A DNA stretch of 64,000 nt, from assembly GCF_026210795.1 (NCBI RefSeq), contig NC_089439.1, forward strand, positions 1,054,001 through 1,118,000, given 5' to 3'. The DNA is from Rhizophagus irregularis. Taxonomy: Eukaryota > Glomeromycota > Glomeromycetes > Glomerales > Glomeraceae. The notes under the pieces are model-generated. The model saw only the letters and a list, made by a program, of their open reading frames with translations. It did no database searches and was not told where the DNA came from. This document shows, one piece after another, positions 21,701 through 32,505 of the stretch (positions within the stretch are counted from its first letter, which is position 1; the number at the start of each line of letters is the position of its first letter). Position numbers and translations under genes: made by a program.

Positions 21701-22513
21701 GTGGTCACGCCATTCACAGATGCAGAGGGCAATAGTTGGGTTCTGTCGCTCAAATCTTCTTAGAATTACCTCATCAGCTTGTACTGGAAATTCGATACCT
21801 TCAAAGTTTAACTCATTTACATACTCCTTATACTTGGAAATTCTTTCTGCGTTCTTTTCTACTGGATGTAATGCTGCTAGGATTGCCCACTGGAAGCATT
21901 TGTCATCATCATTAGCTGGATTTACTACTCCCTTTTTCGTGGCAAGATCTTTTGGGAGTGGTATATGTCCTGCTCCTGTGGGTGGTTGGAATTGCGAGAT
22001 TTCTATAAATATTTTTTCTACACGATAGAATTCCCAACCTGATCCGTAATTTACATAGTCTTCTACTTTCTGCATGATTCTTGCTAATGCAAAGTTAAAT
22101 GTACCATTAATATCTGTTGATGGTAGGATTGGCATATTGCGAGTTTTAAATGGTATGTTATATCTGTAGATATACTCTACTCCATCATCTTCACTAAAGT
22201 TACCATCTCTGAATAATCCCTCAAGGTAAGAATCTAAACGTCTTATTGTAGCAAATATTCCAATTCTTACTTTTATTGATCCCAATCGATTTCTTTCATC
22301 CTGAAGAATATTCTGGATTGTTTGACTGTGTGCTGTAAGAAATGAAGCATAGTCATGCTCTCCAGGTGTTCCTATAGCAATATCAGCCGTAAAGTTTGAG
22401 TCTGTTAACTCCTTTCCTATACGTACCTGATCACGACGTTCAAAGACTACCTCATAATGTGGGTCTGGGTCAATTTGCATCATGCGGGTTATCTCTTCAT
22501 TGGTTACCGCCGC

Positions 22514-23625
22514 TGTAAACGGTCGAATATCAAGCACGAAAAGATGATAAAATTCAACCACCAAATGTAATTATTAAATATTAAGAACGAACAAATTAAT
22601 CGTGGATTGGCGTAGATGGATAAATAATTAGCCGAAAAGGATAAACATTTAGGAAGAGTAATGATCTACATGATGTAATATTTATTGAATGATTGACAAG
22701 GAACCAATAGGATAAATAGAGTCGATCAATTGCGGCTTAGCAATCTTTAACAATAAGAACGATAAGAAAGAATAATTATAAGCCACAAAAGATAGATTAT
22801 AAGCAAAACACATAAAGCGAATTAAAAGAACATATAAAATAATGTCAGAAAGATTAAAGAACACAAAATAATGTAAAAGATAATATAAAAAGATAGTATA
22901 AAGATGGAACGTAAAAGATAATATATTAAAAAAGAACATATATAAAAAGATAGCATATTAAAAGATAGCATATTAAAAGATAGCGTATTTAAAATATAGA
23001 TAGTATATTAGAAAGATAGTTCAAAGATAATATGTAAAAAGAACATAAAAGATAGTATATAGATAGAATAGAAAGTAGCATAAAAATTGTATATATAGAG
23101 AGCGGAATTCAAAGTAATTCCTCAGTTCTCATCCACAGAACTCAATAAAAATATAAGTTTTATTTTTTAATTATTTGTTAGTAAAGTTTAATGTTAATTA
23201 AAGGTAATAGGTTCGCCCTAAACTTTAATTAATGTTTGCTTAATTAATTTTAATTGAATAAATGGAAATTTTAAGATGAATTAAATATACACTTTTGGAA
23301 AGTAATAATTCGTAGCGAGAGCTATCGAAGTTTGAAATTAAAGATAAAAGTGGATATAATTTGGGGAAAATTTAGAGAAGTTAAATTTTATTTTATATCG
23401 TTTGACGTTTTATATTACTAACGCTATTTATTTTGTGAACCAAGAATGTTGTCGTTATATGTTGTTGTATGTTGTTCGTTGATTATGTTGTTTGATTATG
23501 TTGTTGATTAATTGTTCGCTCGTTTAATTGTTCGTTCGTTCGTTTATTCGTTCGTTCGACCATGAGAATGCCCGTTCGATGTGGCAACTCTGTAAATTGA
23601 TGACAGAGGGAATTGGGGGATCTCA
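22514..23625 (+). repeat. 5' LTR of the Ty3/gypsy element
   Basis: 1,112 bp, TG...CA ends. Contains (TTCG)n-type short repeats near 23520-23570 and many AAGATAG-type repeats from about 22900 to 23080. The 85-codon minus-strand frame near 22682-22939 occurs identically in both LTRs and has no sign of being a gene. Confidence 0.95.
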
Positions 23626-23627
23626 TA

Positions 23628-23645
23628 TGGTGCATGCTCCGAGAA
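23628..23645 (+). promoter_or_regulatory. Candidate tRNA primer-binding site
   Basis: Two bases after the LTR the sequence reads TGGTGCATGCTCCGAGAA; TGG is the complement of the tRNA CCA end, and position fits a minus-strand primer site. The matching tRNA was not identified. Confidence 0.5.
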
Positions 23646-25219
23646 AGGAAATAATCATCATCACATGATTATTATTATAATGAATATGAAAATTTAATTT
23701 CGTTAGTAAGTCACTGATAGGTATTATTAATCAATATTTTATTTTTAGAATTTATTTTTAGATTTCAGGTTTTGACGAGTTCAAAAGGAACCAATAAATC
23801 AATAAGGATTTAATTGAGTTAAAAACTTGAAAAGGTGAAAGATTGGAGTTTGAAGTTGTGCAAGTAATCACTTAATCGATAGAAAGCACAAGAATATTTC
23901 TTTCGGGAATAAAGTACCTGGAAATTTCGTAAGGAGATGGAGAAGTGAAAGATGAATTTTGGAATAAAGATTAATAATGGGAGAACACCAATGCATTATC
24001 TGGGGTTCATCTGTGTGGTATGGGTTACCTCTGAGTTTGAATTTTGGATAAATGCTCGAAATTGGAAAATTTTTATTCTTCGACATTAAGGATTATAACG
24101 TATGGGTTACGTCAAATCTGGATACCCAGCTCAATAATGCGCAAATTGCTTTGGGGACGGGGAATGAAAATTGTAAAGATACCTACTATCAAGAAACATT
24201 GAATGGATAAAATGGGACAAACCTGTAAACTATCATGCTTTTACCCAATGGGAAAAAGATAGAGATAAGCCCAGTATAGGTCCACTAATTTGAGGAAAGA
24301 TAAGTTGGTTTAGATGAGTTTTATGGATAGCTGATGACTTTTGAAACTGGATTTTGGAAGGTTAGATTCACCCGTTAAGAGACAAGTCGGCCAACGAAGG
24401 AGGAAAAAATGGATACGTTGTATTGTTACAGGTCCTAGGCTACATTTCAGATGAAGGTTCCTGGTGTAGTGTCCTAGTTCACGTTCTCATTACAATGTTC
24501 CGTTAAAAGAAGATAAAATAGAAGGATATTTACACATTAACGAGCCGTATAATGAATATTACGTGCAGTATTTAATAATAGAGTAAAATCCGAAAAGAAG
24601 GACATTTATTTGAAAGAAGAACATTTATTTGAAAAAAGGGATATCTATTTGAAAAGAATGACATTTTGCGTATTATAGATTAATTTATATAATATAGAAT
24701 ATATAGTAAGAAAGATTTATGTGGACGATGAGAAAGATTGAAGATTCACAAACTTTAAAAGTTATGAAAATTTTGGAGTTTGTGATATATGTTATGTGAA
24801 ATTATGAATCACGGTGATAGAAGATAAATTTTAGAATGTGACACGTGAAATTATGAATCACGGTGATAGGAGATAAATTTTAGAATGTGATATGTGAGAT
24901 TATGGATCTTGGTGACAAAAGATAAACCTTGTGGCGCAGTAAAAACCTCCGCAGTCTGAGGAGATTGTGGACTTAGAAAAATTTTTGAAATTTTAAGGCG
25001 CAGTAAAAATTAATAATAGAATATGGAGTAGTAAATATATAAAACTGAAAGATGGAATTTAAAGATTGAAAGGAGCAATCTATTTAAAGATAAAAGAATG
25101 TTTAGAAGATTGAAAATAGAAACATAGAAGATTGAAAATAGAAACGATGAGAGTGAAATATATATATATATAAAAGGAGGTGAAATTTTAGTTAAGATTC
25201 TGGATGAACGATTACAACG
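23646..25219 (+). other. Long leader of the Ty3 element with short tandem repeats
   Basis: About 1.6 kb without a convincing gene before the Gag ATG. A 49-bp unit is repeated nearly three times at about 24790-24940 (copies begin near 24798, 24847 and 24896), and a shorter (CATTTATTTGAAA)-like unit repeats three to four times at about 24600-24670. These may belong to a packaging or regulatory leader; no direct evidence. Confidence 0.6.
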
Positions 25220-28200
25220 ATGGAATGGTATGAAACTTGGAGGGTCGATTACGAGAACCACAAATTAAGACATGACGAAAATATTGGAAATGTGGATATA
25301 GGTGAATTAAGAGGAGAAAATATAACATGTGAAATATGTTATTCAGTAAAAGATACGCCAGAAGTTTTTAAGAAATTTTGGAGAATATTACAAAAATTTG
25401 AATATACAATAAGGGATTATAATGCAGAAACTATAAGGGCGTTAATAAATTTATTAAGTATAGATAGTGAAGAAAGAAATAATTATACAAAAGGAAAAAC
25501 TAGAGATGCATTAGATATAATAGTTGAATCGATAAGATACTTGAAACAACCAATATTGAGAGAGAAAGGATTAAAGATAATAATAATAGTGATTGTGAGA
25601 GACTGTATAGAAAATGACAAAGAAGATGAAACAATGGACAGATTAATAGGGAATGAAGAATTGATAAGATACGGCTATATTTTGGAAGATTGGGATGTAA
25701 ATATAAGATTTAGGGAATTTTATGAATGGCATAAAGTGGCTATATCAGATTTTATAGAATGGAAAGATAGTGTTATTAGAAAATACAAAAATATATTGTA
25801 TGAGGAAGCAGAATTAAAAGAAGATGAGTCAATAGAAAAAATAGAAGCGTTTAAACAAAAGATTAGATCAATGTTGAACACAATGTACGTAAAAGGTCGT
25901 GGTGGAGGAATTAAAAAAGAGATAGTTGAAAAAGTTTATGATAAGATTAGAGGGTTTGAACAATTAAATATAGATGAAACAGATAGTGATGATACACCAA
26001 GAAGCTATACTATAACAGAAACAGACGATGAGAAAGAAGGAAATTTACCAATTAGTAAAAATGAAGAAATGTCAGATGAGGAATCTGATGAATCTATTGA
26101 ATCTAATAATGTTGAAGAAACAGAAACAACAAAGATATTCGAAGAAATAATTAGAATGGATTTGAAAAGAATGGGATATGATGTAGAAATAACGGAAATT
26201 GAAAGAATAAGAAAATTTGGAGTAACCGCAAAGATAATAACAACATATGAATTTATGAAGAAATATTTAACAATATGGAATCTTGAAGATGAAGAATTAG
26301 ATGAACGAATATTACAATGGAGAGTTGAAAACACAAAAGAATGCGGAAGATGTGAAATTGAAAGATTAAAGAAAGAATTTGAAATTGGAAAAGAAACCTG
26401 CATAGAATGTGAAAAAGATATTGAAAAAGAAAATCCAACAGATGATGAAGATGAAATGGAAGAGGATATAAAAGGACCCGAAATTGGCTCAAGTAAAAAA
26501 CCAAAAAGTAAAGAGAAAAATAAAAAATCAAAGGAAGTACCTATAATACCAATAACACCAGTACCACCAATAAAACCAAAGATAACAATGGCAGCATCAA
26601 GAGATGAACTCAGAGCAGATCTAAGAGCATTAATGAATACTATGTATAATCATGATATTGGGGCAGATTGGAACAATTTAGTATTACCACCAGTAACATT
26701 GACAGGATTACAAGGAGAAGTTCAAGCGAATACTAATGCGATAGGAAATTTAAACGCAAATAGAGGAGCTATTGTAGAAATACCAGTATTTTATGGTACC
26801 AGTGGAGAAGATCCAGAAGAATGGGCAGATAAATTTGAGGAGACATTTACAGCGAATGGTTTAGGGAATGATGACGCACAGAGATTTAGATTAGCAAAAG
26901 CGAAATTAATGGGAGGAGCGGCAGATTGGTTAAAGACTGAAGGAGTAAATATTGTCGATTGGAATGTTAATGGAGATCATAATTTAAGATTAAGAGTAAG
27001 AATAATTGGAAAGTATGCAAGTGATGAAATTAAAGATAGATGGCTAGAACAATTAGAAAAGATTAGACAGGGAGACGAGAATGTAACTCAATACCTTACG
27101 AGATTTAAGTATATGTTAAAGAGAGCGGGAGGTGATGCAGCAGTAGCAGCAAATCAGCAAAAGAGAATTTTTATTAGAGGATTAAAACCGGACTTTACTA
27201 AAGACGTAGTAATGGGAATCCAGCAGATCTAAATGCAACATTTCAGATAGCAAAAAACGTAGAAAGAGGTTTAGAAGCATTAACAGATAAAGTACAACCA
27301 AAAGGAATTAATGATGAACAAAGAAGACAAGAACCTATTGTTCAAGGGAATGTAAGGAATAATAAAGGGGTAAGTGTAGATGAATTAGCAGACAGTTTTG
27401 CGAAGTTACAAATTAAGATGTTAGAAGATGAGAATGAAAGATTAAGAAATTTAGCGAGTCAGAGCTATAGGCGATTGCCACAAAGAAACCAACCAATGCA
27501 AAGAAACCAACCAATGCAAAGAAATCAACCAATTCAAAGAAATCAGTCATTTCAAAAAAGAGTACCGACATGCTATACATGTGGTAGAGCTGGTCATTAT
27601 TCAAGAGAGTGTCCAGAGAAAAGAAGGAATGTAGGAGTGAATATGATAGACGAATACGATGACCAAGAAGAATATGATTATGATGGATATGAATATGGGA
27701 AACCACAATACGGTGAAATGTATTATACACAAGGTTATTACGATGATTATGAAGATAGGGAATTAAATTACCATAATGAATTATACGCAAAAGATAACGC
27801 AGTAAAAACAAGAAGACAAACAAGAAGGTCGAATCCAATAATGGGATATAAAAATAATGGTGAAGAAGGAAATTTACAAGAAGAATTAAGAGAAGCGGGA
27901 AATAGAATGGATGATAGAGAAATACCAAGTGGAACAACAACACCAAGATATACGCCCGAAAGAATAGAACAAAATAATGTATACAAAGATAGTCAAAATT
28001 GGGATAATCCAATAGGACCAGAAGATTATAATTATGGTCGGCGACCCATGACAAAAGATGGAAGATTTTATAAACCAATGTTCACAAAAGAAGGCAAAGC
28101 ATTTTACCCTGGAATGCGGCAAGATGAATTTGGAAATTGGGTTAGAACAAAGCCATCAGGGACAGGAAAGCCCAGAGAATATGGACCGAGATTAACTGAT

Positions 28201-28347
28201 GGAATACCACCTTACGATATTGTGGAAGACGTGAAAAATTGTAGAGCGAATATAACAATTGGACAAATGATAAATGAGAATACTAAGTATCATAAACAAT
28301 TGAGAGAAGGAACATATAGACCAAAAAGCATAAACGAGAAAAATTGA
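25220..28347 (+). CDS. Ty3 Gag polyprotein (one frameshift)
   Basis: ATG at 25220. The first 470 residues are acidic/lysine-rich with Cys pairs near ECGRCEIERLKKEFEIGKE and CIECEKD; the Gag core follows with VFYGTSGEDPEEWADKF and RFKYMLKRAGG. The frame stops at 27232 in GIQQI-stop, but the preceding frame (-1) continues smoothly as NPADLNATFQIAKNVERG and runs to 28347. One missing G in the GGG at 27214-27216 explains this. The second part has repeated QRNQPM units and a zinc knuckle CYTCGRAGHYSREC (CX2CX4HX4C). It ends in TGA followed directly by CTA, and the next frame (protease) is in phase. Gag assembles the particle and binds the RNA. Confidence 0.85.
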
Positions 28348-28860
28348 CTACACTCGGTGGGAACTATGAAAAATGAAGAGAAAAGAACTACAGCAATGAG
28401 AACAGAATTAGAAGTTGAAGATCAATTAGTGAATGTAATAATAGATACTGGAGCAGCAGTAAGTGTGATAACAGATAAATTAAGAAGAAGATTGAATATA
28501 CCTATATTTGGAAAAAGTAAATTTAGATGTACAATAGCAAATGGGCAAAAGATAGCAGCGTTAGGAAAGGCAAATATAACTTTGAGATACAAAGATGAAT
28601 TGGAAATACTAAAAGAAGTTGAGGTAATCGATTCAGAAGAAGAGGATCTAATTTTGGGAAATGATATATGGAAGCTGTATAATGCAAAAATAAATTTTGA
28701 AGATCATACCTTAAGAATAGAAGAACAAGGAGAAATAATAACGATTCCAGTAGGATATGAAAGAGAAGCAATATATGAAAGTGAAGAGAGCGAGGATGAC
28801 GAAGAATATGAAAGCAACGATGAAGGAGAGGTATTCAAAATGCACCAGAATTTTAAATAG
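28348..28860 (+). CDS. Ty3 aspartic protease
   Basis: Same frame as the second part of Gag, separated only by the TGA at 28345-28347; the first ATG is at about 28366, but no start is required if the stop is read through. Active-site motif VIIDTGAAVSVITDKL; a later LILGNDIWK fits the family flap/C-terminal ILGxD motif. The end is acidic. It stops at TAG 28858-28860, and the Pol frame follows in phase. It would cleave the Gag-Pol polyprotein. Confidence 0.85.
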   Translation, partial: LHSVGTMKNEEKRTTAMRTELEVEDQLVNVIIDTGAAVSVITDKLRRRLNIPIFGKSKFRCTIANGQKIAALGKANITLRYKDELEILKEVEVIDSEEEDLILGNDIWKLYNAKINFEDHTLRIEEQGEIITIPVGYEREAIYESEESEDDEEYESNDEGEVFKMHQNFK

Positions 28861-30975
28861 AAAGTCTTGGCTCTGAAGAGAGAGACGGAAAAGATGCTCG
28901 AACCAAGTGGAAAATTTATGCAAAAACTAAGTATAGGGAAAGTAGAAGAACCAATTTGGGAAAATATGGTAAAATTACTATTAGAATACCAAGATATTTT
29001 GGAATATGACGAAGAGATAGAAGGAAGAACGAAAGCGGCGCAACATGAGATAAAAATAAAAGAGGGGGTAGAACCAATAAAGCAAAGAAGATATAAAGAA
29101 ACAGATGAAAAGGCAAAATTTATAAGCGAAGAATTGGATAAATTGTTAAAACAAGGAAGGATAAGGAAATCAAAAAGTCCATGGAGTTCACCGGTTACGT
29201 TAGCAGGAAAGAAAATGGGAAAATATAGATTCTGTATTGATTACAGAAAGTTAAACAAGATAACTATAATGGATAGTTTTCCTTTACCAAGAATGGATGA
29301 ATTGTTAGACAAATACAGAAAAGCAAAATGGTTTTCAAGTATAGATTTAGCGGCAGGATTTAATCAAGTAGAAATGAAAGAAGAAGACAAAGAAAAAACA
29401 GCATTTGTATGTTCAAAGGGATTATTTGAGTATAATGTAATGCCATTCGGTTTAACTAATGCACCAGCAACATTTCAAAGATTAATGGATGAAATATTAG
29501 AAGAATACATAAACGATTTTGTAGTAGTATATATTGACGATATTATGATATATTCAGAAAATTTAAAAGACCATATGGAACATGTGGAAAAGGTATTGAA
29601 GAAGTTACAGGAGAATAATTTAATAATAAAATTAAAGAAATGCAGATTTTTGGAAAGAAACATAGAATTTTTAGGACATATAGTAGGAAATAATGGATTA
29701 AGGCCAGACGATAAAAAGATAGAAAAGATAAAAGAAATGAAGGCACCAACAACAGTGAAAGAAGTAAGATCATTTTTAGGACTTTGTTCATATTACAGAA
29801 AATTTGTGAAGAATTTTTCAAAGATAGCAAGACCAATAAGTGATTTGAGAAAGAAGGGAATACCTTTCATTTGGGGAAGAGAACAACAAGAAGCGTTTGA
29901 AAAATTGAAAGAAAAGTTAATACAATATCCAATATTGCGACATCCAGATTGGAAGAAAGAATTTCTATTAATAACAGATGCATCAGGAAAAGGATTAGGT
30001 GCAGTATTAAGTCAAAAAGATGAAAAAGGAAAAGAAGTAGTAATAGCATATGCAAGTAGAAGTTTATTACCAGCAGAAGAGAATTATCCAATAACAGAAT
30101 TGGAATGTTTAGGAATAGTTTGGGGAGTTCAACATTTTCATAAATATTTGATCGATAGAAAATTTAAAGTAATAACAGATCACAGTGCATTAAAAGGATT
30201 AATGAATGCAAAGATACCGAAAGGAAAAAGAGCAAGATGGGTAATGGAATTACAGCAATATAATTTTGAAGTAATACATAGATCAGGAAAAGAAAATACG
30301 AACGCTGACGCATTAAGTAGGTTATTAAAGATAGTAGAGGATCAACCAGAAATAGTAATAATCGACGGAGTAGACGGATTAGGAAAGACAAGTATAGTAC
30401 AAAATTTAATTGAAGAATGGGAAAAGCAAGGATTAAAAGTAAGATTCAACACTTATAAGAGAAGAAGAAAAGATAAAGATGAATTTTATGAATCAAAGAT
30501 GGAGACAGAATGGAAATTCAGAAAAGAAGTAGTGGAACAAATAAACAGAAGAATGCTAGAATATGACGAAGATACAGATATAATAATTTTAGACAAATTA
30601 CCATATTGTGAATATTATTATCAAAAGACGAAAAGTTTTGACAGAGGATTAATTACTCCACATGGAAATCATGAGATGGAAAAAGAAATATTCAGATTGA
30701 AAGAAACGATAGATAAATCAATAGTGATATTCTTAGAAAAAGATGGCGATGTATGTTGGAAAAATTATATTGGAAGAGAAACAGAGAAAATGGAAAAATC
30801 ATCATACCCAACATTAAAGAAGAATGAATATTTGGACATGGTTAAGATGTTTGAAGAAAATCAGAGTGTGTACAAAGATACCAAAAGATACAGTCGAGTA
30901 AAAGTTAAAAATGACAATAGTAGTTGGAGAAAAGTATTTAAAGAGGTGGAAAAATGGAGAAAAGTACAGAATTAA
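28861..30975 (+). CDS. Ty3 Pol part 1: reverse transcriptase, RNase H and thymidylate-kinase-like domain
   Basis: Open from after TAG 28860 to TAA 30975. RT: YRFCIDYRKLNKITI, FSSIDLAAGFNQVEM, NVMPFGLTNAPATFQRLM, and the catalytic YIDD in VVVYIDDIMIYS. RNase H: LITDASGKGLGAVLSQ (Asp), TELECLGIVWG (Glu), VITDHSAL (Asp) and NTNADALSRL. After RNase H, about 210 residues (30322-30972) do not belong to the usual Pol: a P-loop VIIDGVDGLGKTS, then IIILDKLPYCEYYYQ (matching the DRYxxS region of thymidylate kinases, with Lys for Arg), and a LID-like CWKNYIGRETEK. Length and motif order fit a complete thymidylate/nucleoside monophosphate kinase. Integrase is not in this frame; it follows at 31205. Confidence 0.88.
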   Translation, partial: KVLALKRETEKMLEPSGKFMQKLSIGKVEEPIWENMVKLLLEYQDILEYDEEIEGRTKAAQHEIKIKEGVEPIKQRRYKETDEKAKFISEELDKLLKQGRIRKSKSPWSSPVTLAGKKMGKYRFCIDYRKLNKITIMDSFPLPRMDELLDKYRKAKWFSSIDLAAGFNQVEMKEEDKEKTAFVCSKGLFEYNVMPFGLTNAPATFQRLMDEILEEYINDFVVVYIDDIMIYSENLKDHMEHVEKVLKKLQENNLIIKLKKCRFLERNIEFLGHIVGNNGLRPDDKKIEKIKEMKAPTTVKEVRSFLGLCSYYRKFVKNFSKIARPISDLRKKGIPFIWGREQQEAFEKLKEKLIQYPILRHPDWKKEFLLITDASGKGLGAVLSQKDEKGKEVVIAYASRSLLPAEENYPITELECLGIVWGVQHFHKYLIDRKFKVITDHSALKGLMNAKIPKGKRARWVMELQQYNFEVIHRSGKENTNADALSRLLKIVEDQPEIVIIDGVDGLGKTSIVQNLIEEWEKQGLKVRFNTYKRRRKDKDEFYESKMETEWKFRKEVVEQINRRMLEYDEDTDIIILDKLPYCEYYYQKTKSFDRGLITPHGNHEMEKEIFRLKETIDKSIVIFLEKDGDVCWKNYIGRETEKMEKSSYPTLKKNEYLDMVKMFEENQSVYKDTKRYSRVKVKNDNSSWRKVFKEVEKWRKVQN

Positions 30976-30978
30976 AAT

Positions 30979-31155
30979 ATGGAACAAATAATAAAAACAA
31001 CGGATTCAGAAATAGAAGCATTGATTGAAGCATTAAGAAATATTCAAGAAGAAATTATCAAATTAAAGGATAAAAACAGGAAGTTAGGTAACATAAAATT
31101 GACGATTGGAACGAAAGGGAAGAATCATCAATTAAAGAAATACAGGAGGAGATAA
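30979..31155 (+). CDS. Small coiled-coil ORF between Pol part 1 and integrase
   Basis: 58 codons from ATG 30979, in the Pol frame just after its TAA. The start reads MEQIIKTTDSEIEALIEAL and has heptad-spaced Ile/Leu. From about 31101 a different frame continues a similar Glu/Ile/Lys-rich pattern (EESSIKEIQEEIIKIEIAIG) up to the integrase start. The two pieces were probably one helical linker before indels. No known function. Confidence 0.4.
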   Translation: MEQIIKTTDSEIEALIEALRNIQEEIIKLKDKNRKLGNIKLTIGTKGKNHQLKKYRRR

Positions 31156-31204
31156 TAAAAATAGAGATAGCCATAGGTAGAACGGAAATATACAAAGAAA
31201 TATT

Positions 31205-32431
31205 ATGGAAGAAAATAATTACAAAAGAATAATAGACAATATCAAAGAAGAAAATAAGTATGAATTAAAAGAGGGAATTTTATATAGAATAAAAGGACAA
31301 AACAAATTTAGAGTAATCAGGGATTATGAATACGAGGGATTGATGTACATGATGCATGATAATGAATTATCAGGGCATTTTGGGATAGAAGCGACATTAG
31401 ATAGAATAAGAGAAAATTATTGGTGGAAAAATATGAAAGAAGATGTAGAAGAATATGTAAGAACGTGCTGGAATTGTCAAATGAGAGGAAAACCAAGAGG
31501 AAAGAACGAATTAATGCCGATAAAGGTAAATGAACCATTTGAGATGATTGGAATAGATATAGCTGGACCATTAAAAGAGACAGAAAAGGGAAATAAGTAC
31601 ATTGTAGTAGCAATGGATTATTTTACAAAATGGCCCGAGGCCGCACCACTAAAAGAAGCTACAGCAAAAGAGGTAGTAGAATTTATTTGGAGGGACATAA
31701 TTTGTAGACATGGATGTCCAAAGAAAATAATTAGTGATAGAGGGACTCACTTTAACAATAGAATGATGGAAGAATTGGTAGGAAGGTGTGGAATAAATCA
31801 TAGATTAAGTACACCATATAGGCCACAAACAAATGGTTTGGTCGAAAGATTCAATAAAACTTTATGCGAAGGATTAGCCAAATTAGGAGAAGAAAATTGG
31901 GATAAACATATACCATCCGTATTATTTGCATATAGGACGAAGAAGCAATCATCAACAAGAATTAAACCTTTTTATGCAATATACGGAAGGAGAGCGAAAC
32001 TACCATTAGATAAAGACGAAAATAAAATAACATTAGCTGACAGAGTAAAGATATTAATTGAGGAGCTACCAGTAATAAGAAGAAAAATAAAAGAAAATGT
32101 GGAAGAAGCTCAAGAGAAACAAAAACAACAACACGACAAAAGGGGAATTAGAAAACCTAAATTTGAAATAGGAGAAAAAGTATTATTATATGAAGCATGG
32201 AGAGAGAAACAATGGTCGGGAAAATTGCAGAACAAATGGAAAGGACCATATTTAATTCACGAAGAATTTGGAAATGGAGCGTATAAACTCAAAGAATTAG
32301 ACGGAAGAATACTAAAAACACCACAAAATGGAGAATGGTTAAAGAAATTTTATGATCGAAGGGGATTTACACCAAAAATAGTAATTAAAGGAAAAGAGGT
32401 ATTCGATAAGACCCGAGTTCGATTCGAGTAA
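31205..32431 (+). CDS. Ty3 integrase
   Basis: 408 codons from ATG 31205. H2C2 zinc-binding domain: His in MMHDNELSGHFG and CWNCQ. Catalytic core: Asp in IGIDIAGPL, Asp in IISDRGTHFNN, Glu in GLVERFNKTL. The GPY/F-type C-terminal module is visible as NKWKGPYLIHEEFGNGAYKL. No chromodomain was recognised after it. The protein joins the cDNA to the host genome. It is in a different frame from Pol part 1, so it needs a frameshift, separate initiation, or was disconnected by an indel in the linker. Confidence 0.9.
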   Translation: MEENNYKRIIDNIKEENKYELKEGILYRIKGQNKFRVIRDYEYEGLMYMMHDNELSGHFGIEATLDRIRENYWWKNMKEDVEEYVRTCWNCQMRGKPRGKNELMPIKVNEPFEMIGIDIAGPLKETEKGNKYIVVAMDYFTKWPEAAPLKEATAKEVVEFIWRDIICRHGCPKKIISDRGTHFNNRMMEELVGRCGINHRLSTPYRPQTNGLVERFNKTLCEGLAKLGEENWDKHIPSVLFAYRTKKQSSTRIKPFYAIYGRRAKLPLDKDENKITLADRVKILIEELPVIRRKIKENVEEAQEKQKQQHDKRGIRKPKFEIGEKVLLYEAWREKQWSGKLQNKWKGPYLIHEEFGNGAYKLKELDGRILKTPQNGEWLKKFYDRRGFTPKIVIKGKEVFDKTRVRFE

Positions 32432-32490
32432 AATATTATGGATAAGACACGAGTTCGATTCTATCAAAGTTATTTGTGAGGTCACAAATA

Positions 32491-32505
32491 GCGAAGAGGG
32501 GATAA
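32491..32505 (+). promoter_or_regulatory. Polypurine tract
   Basis: GCGAAGAGGGGATAA directly precedes the 3' LTR at 32506; the purine run GAAGAGGGGA at 32493-32502 is where plus-strand DNA synthesis would be primed in LTR retrotransposons. Confidence 0.75.

Noticed and set aside
22682..22939. 85-codon minus-strand ORF repeated at 32674-32931
   Set aside because: Lies wholly within the LTRs and is identical in both for that reason; Phe/Leu/Tyr-rich sequence typical of translating AT-rich DNA.
27413..28078. 221-codon minus-strand ORF rich in Leu, His and Tyr
   Set aside because: Antisense shadow of the Ty3 Gag zinc-knuckle part; A-rich sense codons give long open Leu/Phe-rich antisense frames.
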